Origin: Acanthococcus lagerstroemiae
Taxonomy: Eukaryota; Arthropoda; Insecta; Hemiptera; Eriococcidae
Direction: 5' to 3'
Length of the DNA: 64,000 bases
Assembly (NCBI GenBank): GCA_031841125.1
Contig: CM063113.1
Location: 55,917,211-55,981,210, forward strand
Below, piece by piece: positions 58,552 through 64,000 of this stretch; the stretch's first letter is position 1, and each line of letters opens with the position of its first letter. The position numbers and the translations under genes were made by a program. The notes beneath the pieces are model-generated. The model was not told the DNA's origin. It did not search any database and worked only from the letters and a program-made list of their open reading frames with translations.

Positions 58552-58898
58552 ATAATTTCGACTTCCTCGTCGGTCATAATGTCAAAAGTTGCGGCACAGA
58601 TTTTGCACACTTTATTCCAAGTAAATCAAGAAAGCAACTGATCGGAGAGTTCGATGTAATCCTAAACGAAGGCGTTTCTTTCCCTTGCTAGGCACCCCAA
58701 GATATTTATTTTCTTCGTAAAGCCAATTATTTTTGCCATCCTCAAATACCAGCCAAATATTTTCCACCGTCACCGTCAACCTGACGTATTCTTCAATGAA
58801 GTGAAGGAAACGTGAACGGAGTTGAAGTCGAAAATTTGAGACATTTTCGACACTCCGGCCCCCATAGATTTCACTCACTAGAGTGAACAGATTCGGGG
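58552..58898. repeat. ~340-bp direct repeat D, left copy
   Basis: Runs from TATAATTTCGACTTCCTCGT to GAACAGATTCGGGGCAAGG and is repeated at 59767-60085. A minus frame of 88 codons (58878-58612) is open and survives in the right copy with several substitutions. Its translation is not recognised. Confidence 0.85.
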
Positions 58899-59766
58899 CA
58901 AGGGTTTAAAAATCAATGGCGAATACCTGAACAACTTCAGATATGCGGACGACGTGGTTATCATAGCATCGATCGATGAACTGGAAAAAATGGGGGAGGA
59001 ACTATGGATAAAAAGCAAAGAAGCAGGATTAGAGATAAACTGGGAAAAATCCTTCATTTTGGCGAACGACGAAGAAAGACCGGTAAAAATTTGATGATAT
59101 AAAGTGAAATGGAAGGAAGAAGTAGTATATTTGGGACAAATTTTGTCCTTCAAAAACCGGTGGGAAAAATAATTAAATATCAGGGTTAAAAATTGGTGGC
59201 AAAAGTACTGGGCACTAAAATCAATTTTAAAGGAAAGTTTAACAACAAATTAAAAACAAAAATATGGGAAAGCTGCACGCGGTCGGTTTTCTCGTACGGG
59301 GCCCAGACCTGGGCCTTAACAACGGTACGTAGACGCTTCAAAGAACGCAGACTGCTATAGAAAGAAGCATTTTTGGCATTAGGAGGAGAGACAAAATTAG
59401 CAAACAAATTTTAAGGAAAAAATCTAGTACGACAGACATAGGATACTTTGTGAAGAAACTGAAATGGAAGTACGCAGGGCATATTTTAAGACAGGAGGAA
59501 GAGAGATGGGAAAGAAAAGTAGAGGCTTGGACGCCGTACGAGAGAAAAAGATCGCGTGGCAGACCAATGACGAGATGGGGAGACGAATTCGTGAAGGTAA
59601 TAGGGACCGGGTGGAGGAGAGTGGCCGTCAACCGTCAAACATGCAGAGTTTGCGGAGAGGCCTATGCCCAAACTTAGGCTTAGTCATGGTGTCAGGGAGG
59701 GGGTACTTTTTCTCCCCTGATATCAACTTGGACTACACGGCTGTAAATTAAATTAAATTAAAATAT
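58899..59766 (+). pseudogene. RTE-like LINE, 5'-truncated 3' half
   Basis: Opens inside the RT domain with a GLKINGEYLNNFRYADDVVIIAS block (quoted in part; catalytic Asp pair intact) and EAGLEINWEKS. Further frames give VVYLGQILSFKNRW, a FSYGAQTWALT-like segment, ERSIFGIRRRD-like sequence, and (59450-59677) KLKWKYAGHILRQEEERWER, RGRPMTRWGDEFV and the closing 'GEAYAQT'. The 3' end is a (TTAAA)n tail at 59747-59764. Several frameshifts and stops make it inactive. The left border coincides exactly with the end of repeat D, and the tail with the start of its second copy. Confidence 0.85.
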
Positions 59767-60085
59767 CCATAATTTCGACTTCCTCGTCGGTCATAATGTC
59801 AAAAATTGCGGCACAGATTTTGCGTACTTTATTCCAAGTAACTCAAGAAAGCAACTGATCGGAGAGTTCGATGTAATCCTAAACTAAGGCGTTTCTTTCC
59901 CTTGCTAGGCACCCCAAAATATTTATTTCCTTCGTAAAGCCAATTATTTTTGCCACCCTCAGATACCAGCCAAATATTTTCCACCATCACCGTCAACCTG
60001 ACGTATTCTTCAATGAAGTGGGGACACTCCGGCCCCCAAAAATTTTACTCACTGGAGTGAACAGATTCGGGGCAAGGAGGTGAAA
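59767..60085. repeat. ~340-bp direct repeat D, right copy
   Basis: Same orientation and same end points as 58552-58898, with scattered substitutions and one ~45-base deletion (sequence present near 58806-58850 of the left copy). It begins directly after the LINE tail. Confidence 0.85.
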
Positions 60086-60764
60086 CCTCAAGGGGAAAGA
60101 GATGGCTCACACTTCATTGAACCGTTCAATGGGGTCGAATCTTTATCCTTTTCGTTATTTCTTAGACTGACGACAAATGTTTGTTTGTTTGTCGTTAGGT
60201 CCGAACGCCCGAACTTCCGAGGCCGATTCCGAGATGCAAGTGGTCAATAATTAGTATTTTTACTATCTTTATAATTTAAAACTGTCAAATTTTATAGTTA
60301 ATAAATTTAACTTGTATTCAAAATGTCGATTTCTTCTAGTTAACGTTTTCTAAAGTGAAACTAAATTTATTCAGGGCCTTTTCCCTTAAGTATTGACGTA
60401 ACTCCCCGTAGGCTATTCAAATACACAAATTTACGTCATTTTGTAGCCCCCAAAAATTTTTTTGTTTGGAAATATCGAGACTATTAAATTTAGAATAAAC
60501 TGTTTCAAAGAAAAAATGTTTTTCATTCGATTCGTTGCTGGAAAGATTCTTTACGATTTTTCTATAATCGCCTTTGAAATACTTCGAACGGGGGATTGAA
60601 AAATGACCCTACATGTATATTATTTTATTATGCATTAACACGGACGTGTGGGAGACAACCCAGAGATTTCAACATTCTTATGTTCTTATTGACTTCAGCG
60701 AACAGAAAAGATGCAAATTATCCATAAATACGTTTCTGTACATTACTATCCCGGCATATTCTTG
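60086..60764. other. unrecognised DNA
   Basis: AT-rich, no gene recognised. A short symmetrical patch GTCCGAACGCCCGAACTTCC lies near 60200. Confidence 0.4.
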
Positions 60765-61240
60765 CAATTTCTCCTCTCCCGCCCCTTATCCTTGGATACC
60801 ACATTTTGAAATTTGAGCGGTTTTTCAGTATATTAAAAAAAGATAATTTTTCGTTATAACTTTTGAAATTTCCATTAGCACGTTCCGTTAAATCAAAATA
60901 CCGAGTACGAGGGTTTCAGGGTGACAAAATTAGATTTCGATATTGGTTTGAGTGCGACATCAAAATTGTGGTATCAAGCAGTAGGCGGGAACTCGAAATT
61001 TCCCATACATATGCAATATGGGTGCCTATATCGTTTCATAAGTTTTCAGGGTTTCTGAATTCGTTCCTGCTTACGATTTACCCCTAATTTGAAAACTGTG
61101 GCTCTTGGGAAAAGACAGGTGCTTAAAGTTTTCACATTATGCTATATAGGTATTGTTTAATAGATTCGGAAGGTCGCTGAACTCTTTTTTGAAATCCATT
61201 TCACCCTAAAATAAAAAATGTGACTTTCATAATGGAGAGG
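60765..61240 (+). repeat. dispersed repeat R3, copy 2
   Basis: Collinear, diverged partner of 28040-28460 (see the shared words there). Frames within it (60863-61087) are unrecognised. Confidence 0.5.
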
Positions 61241-61879
61241 TTGTATACAAGCGAAAATAACCACTAATGTCGTATGAATATCATCTCATACGCTCATGTT
61301 TCATTGAGCCGCGAAGCCACCAGGGGACAAAGACCTTTAGTTGTATGAAAAATTCATTCTCCCAGATTTCAAAAGTTCATTCGATATAGATCCAAAATGA
61401 AATTGTTTGATTTCTCAATATGGGTTAATAACCCAGGGGTAAGTGGTCTCAAACCAAAGAAGAGGAATGATAGAAAATTTAAATCCGAGAAAGGGGTCGA
61501 TTTATGGGTTTTCGATGTCACTGAATACAATTCTGGGAATAATTTCTACATCCGACCTCTTGGGTCACCACTAGAGAGGTGAGGATAAAATATTAGCCAT
61601 TTCTTAGATGGCATTTGATTTATAGGATTTTCATTCAGGGTAATTACCAATACCTGAAAGTCGAATATTGTTTCGGAAAAATAACCAACATTTGAATCCT
61701 GCACGTGAAGTGGTATTGCACGAGGTTGAACACAAGACGTACTTCCAAACTGAATTCGAGGAACTCGAAAACCTATAAATAATACACTACCTAGAAAAAC
61801 TGACTAATATTTACCCCTTCGTACTCCAAGTGGTCGGATGTAAAAATTACTCCAGCTTTGAAGTAAGCGACTTCAAATC
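61241..61879. other. unrecognised DNA
   Basis: No gene or repeat recognised. A 61-codon plus frame (61397-61582, ATG start) has no domain. Confidence 0.4.
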
Positions 61880-62029
61880 TAAGAAATACCTACGCCTCCC
61901 GAAAATGCTAAAAATTGTGAAAAATCTCATCAGGCCTTCTGAAAACCAGTAATGTACTTCGCAACGAAAAACGCACGAAAACACGTACTAAGAATTTTTA
62001 ATGTCACACTAATACACACGCACGAAAAT

Positions 62030-62236
62030 AGTAACTAGATCGCTTGAAAAACGCACAATTTATCGCATAAAACTAGACTATACGGCGCCGGCTAGTGGCC
62101 TTTATATATCCCGGTGTTATCGGCGAAAATCGTTATCGCTCTCGTTATCGAACTTCTATTCTGCTGCTCGAAACGAGTCGATCTTTCTTCGCTTATCTCG
62201 AACGTTCGGGAGCTTTTCCGCCACACATTCAAATAT
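62030..62236 (-). promoter_or_regulatory. inverted promoter-like arm, left
   Basis: On the minus strand it reads CCGAACGTTCGAGATAAGCG, then GAAGTTCGATAACGAGAGCG, then a TATATAAAGGCCAC box and about 60 bases further GCGATAAATTGTGCGTTTTT. The TATA box, with C/G-rich flanks, sits about 30 bases before a plausible transcription start. GAACGTTCGAGA fits alternating GAA/TTC units spaced as in a heat-shock element, though the third unit is imperfect. It would drive transcription to the left. The inverse copy at 63822-64000 shares all these words, so they are conserved by duplication or gene conversion. No heat-shock coding sequence follows on the left. Confidence 0.45.
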
Positions 62237-62960
62237 CTCTAGGCAGCGTCCAATATCCTTAGAAAACACCCGTAGGCCTGGAAAATGTTAGTAAGCCTCC
62301 GAAAAAAACACCCTAAGACTTAGGAATACCCACAGATCATCCGTAAGGTGTCCAAAGACCTCTGAGAAATACTCAAATATTTAAGAAATCCCCCCCCCCA
62401 CAAACTTTTAGGAAAACACCCATAGACTGTAGTAAACGTCTATAAACTAGCTGAAAAATACCCAAAACCTGTGGAAAATACTTTATCTTGGGAAATACTA
62501 CAACCCTTCGGGAAAATGTCTCAAGACCTGGGAAGTGTTAGAAAATTAAAGTGTCGGTTGAAACCTTTACGGCTATGGATATCCGACGAAGTGCTGAATT
62601 TCGATACTACAAGAGATTTTTTCGGGTTCCGTTCGCTACTCAATGGGAAAGAAGAAAACATGCAGCGAGGAAATGCATTAAATGGGCATATAAATATGGA
62701 AAGAAAGCTGGTACGTCAATTTACTTAGAAGGGTCCTGCATAAAACTCGGATGGTTCTAAGGCCACCTTATATCGTTAGTACCTATTTTTGAAGCCTTGA
62801 CGTATTTGAGGTCATTGCGTGCTTCTCAAAAAGTCTGCGGTATCCTCAGTCTTGTGAGTACTCTTCTAGTCTTCGGGCATTCCACAGATCCTTCGGTACT
62901 TCCCAGCAAGTACCCGGGTATTTGCGCCCCCTCCCCCCCTCGAACTCCACGTATTAAATT
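62237..62960 (-). repeat. degenerate repeat blocks shared with 57 kb
   Basis: 62245-62545 and 62820-62960 are inverse matches of 57060-57310 and 57330-57470. Example words are TACTTCCCAGCA and ATCCTTCGGTACTTCC. A C-run (62391-62400) and C-rich 62928-62940 mirror the G-runs at 57345-57352. Frames are repeat by-products. Confidence 0.65.
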
Positions 62961-63821
62961 GCCTGTTTTCACAATGAAGTGCCCAATTTTTCGCGAACAA
63001 AATGCAGTCGCGTTCAATTAAAACCGTACCTGCTGATGCGAGCACGGCAGCGATAAAGCTCGTAAGTTGCACTATCAAGCGAATTACCCCGGCAGCCTTA
63101 TTAAATTAACCGACATGAGGGATACGAATCACTTTAGCGCGCACGACTATAAGTTAAATCTTTAAATGAACTTTCCCCGATAATGAAATTCGTTTAGCTC
63201 GAGCGATATTCGGTAAAAACGCCTCAAAGCGTACGAGTTTTAAATAGTTTTAAATTCTATGTGCTGCCTTTTGCCGGAGGAATCGCGAACACGTAAAACA
63301 TATATGCCTATAGTTACTCGCTGGCGAAAATTTCGTCTAAATTTAATAACAAATTTCCGAGAGGAGTCTCCGGCAAATGCACAGGTATATTTACCATACG
63401 ATACGTGAAGTGAAATTACGTTAGCTTTCTTTTCTCCGCCGGAATTAACGACTTATAAATTAAATAAACGTGTTCGCGTTTCCAACAGCGCATCGAGTCG
63501 ATGCGATGCCGTGGACCGTCTTCGAAAGCTCGGTAAATTTTAAATTAGTGGTTCACGTTGCCGCTTACAGGGACGGCTTTTTACGCCGAAATGGTTGTTG
63601 GCTTTAACGATGATAATTACCCGATTTAACTGCGCCCGTTTATGTTCTCGAGTTGAACTTTTTAATCGTGAAACTTCGCTGTCAGGTACTGCTAAATTTT
63701 TGATCAACCTGAGAGGACCCTCAGAGCAGTGCACTCCGAAGCGTTTGAAAACACTGACGTCGAAGAACGATAATTTAGTAGGTATTGGAAACGATTTACT
63801 GGGATATCGAATTGCTTTATA
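62961..63821. other. CpG-rich DNA between the two promoter-like arms
   Basis: CpG-frequent, no recognised coding domain. Frames of 60-80 codons on both strands overlap. Together with 62237-62960 it forms a ~1.6-kb spacer between divergent arms, where shared regulatory sites would be expected if the arms are promoters. Confidence 0.35.
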
Positions 63822-64000
63822 TTGTGGCGAATGATCCCGAACATTCGAGATAAGCGAAGAAAGATCGACACGTTTCGAGCAGCAGAATAGAAGTTCGATA
63901 ACGAGAGCGATGAGGAGTTTCGCCGATAACGCCCGGGTATATAAAGGCCACTGGCCATCGCCGTATGGTCTAGTTTTGTATGCGATAAATTGTGCGTTTT
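63822..64000 (+). promoter_or_regulatory. inverted promoter-like arm, right (runs off the window)
   Basis: Plus-strand copy of the arm at 62030-62236: GTGGCGAATGATCCCGAACA, TTCGAGATAAGCGAAGAAAG, GAAGTTCGATAACGAGAGCG, TATATAAAGGCCACTGGCC, then GCGATAAATTGTGCGTTTT at the very end. Points to the right, so any transcribed gene lies beyond position 64000. Promoter status is inferred from the TATA box and duplication of the block, not shown. Confidence 0.45.

Noticed and set aside
62065..62236. Proof of a heat-shock gene at the left arm
   Set aside because: HSE-like words and a TATA box are present, but no chaperone coding sequence follows on the minus strand within the window, so I list only a promoter-like arm.

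Overview
The window reads as nuclear DNA of an animal, most likely an arthropod. It is AT-rich and gene-poor, crowded with decayed non-LTR retrotransposons of RTE-like and Jockey-like types, tRNA-headed SINEs, pogo/Tigger remnants and several families of non-autonomous inverted-repeat elements. No bacterial, viral or organellar gene is visible. No complete host gene can be assembled by eye. Nearly every open frame is short and unrecognised. Frames with recognisable sequence are reverse transcriptase, endonuclease or transposase relics, plus one PHD-finger-like fragment. The species cannot be named from this sequence.

Layout. 0-1 kb: degenerate AT repeats and the 3' end of an RTE-like LINE. 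3.3-9.5 kb: a ~250-bp satellite split by a 5,396-bp element (3840-9235) with long terminal inverted repeats and an 8-bp target duplication. Inside that element lie a 251-bp MITE and a ~125-bp satellite array, itself interrupted by a 5'-truncated RTE-like LINE. 9.5-10.9 kb: a second inverted-repeat element. 10.4-17.6 kb: copies of a G-rich repeat family in otherwise unrecognised DNA. 22-24.4 kb: a Tigger remnant, then a Jockey-like RT fragment split by a 969-bp element with an 8-bp target duplication, next to a SINE. 26.9-27.4 kb: an internally deleted Tigger. 29.3-33.5 kb: SINEs, an RT fragment, a palindromic minisatellite and an RTE-like LINE split by a SINE. 33.5-39 kb: little recognisable. 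39-43 kb: a LINE tail and a large inverted repeat around a possible exon. 46-49 kb: a SINE and a tandem duplication. 49.5-54.1 kb: the longest LINE relic, with endonuclease and RT domains, carrying two insertions. 54.9 kb: the PHD-finger-like fragment. 57-64 kb: degenerate repeats, a LINE fragment between two ~330-bp direct copies of flanking DNA, and an inverted pair of TATA-containing arms that reaches the window end.

The main interest is in nested insertions with readable junctions. The 969-bp element, the 5.4-kb element and three SINE copies show clear target-site duplications. Two insertions are flanked by much longer direct duplications (~90 bp and ~330 bp). The inverted TATA-bearing arms at 62.0-64.0 kb are the best candidate for host regulatory DNA: they could be a divergent promoter pair. 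All functional statements about non-coding parts are inference.
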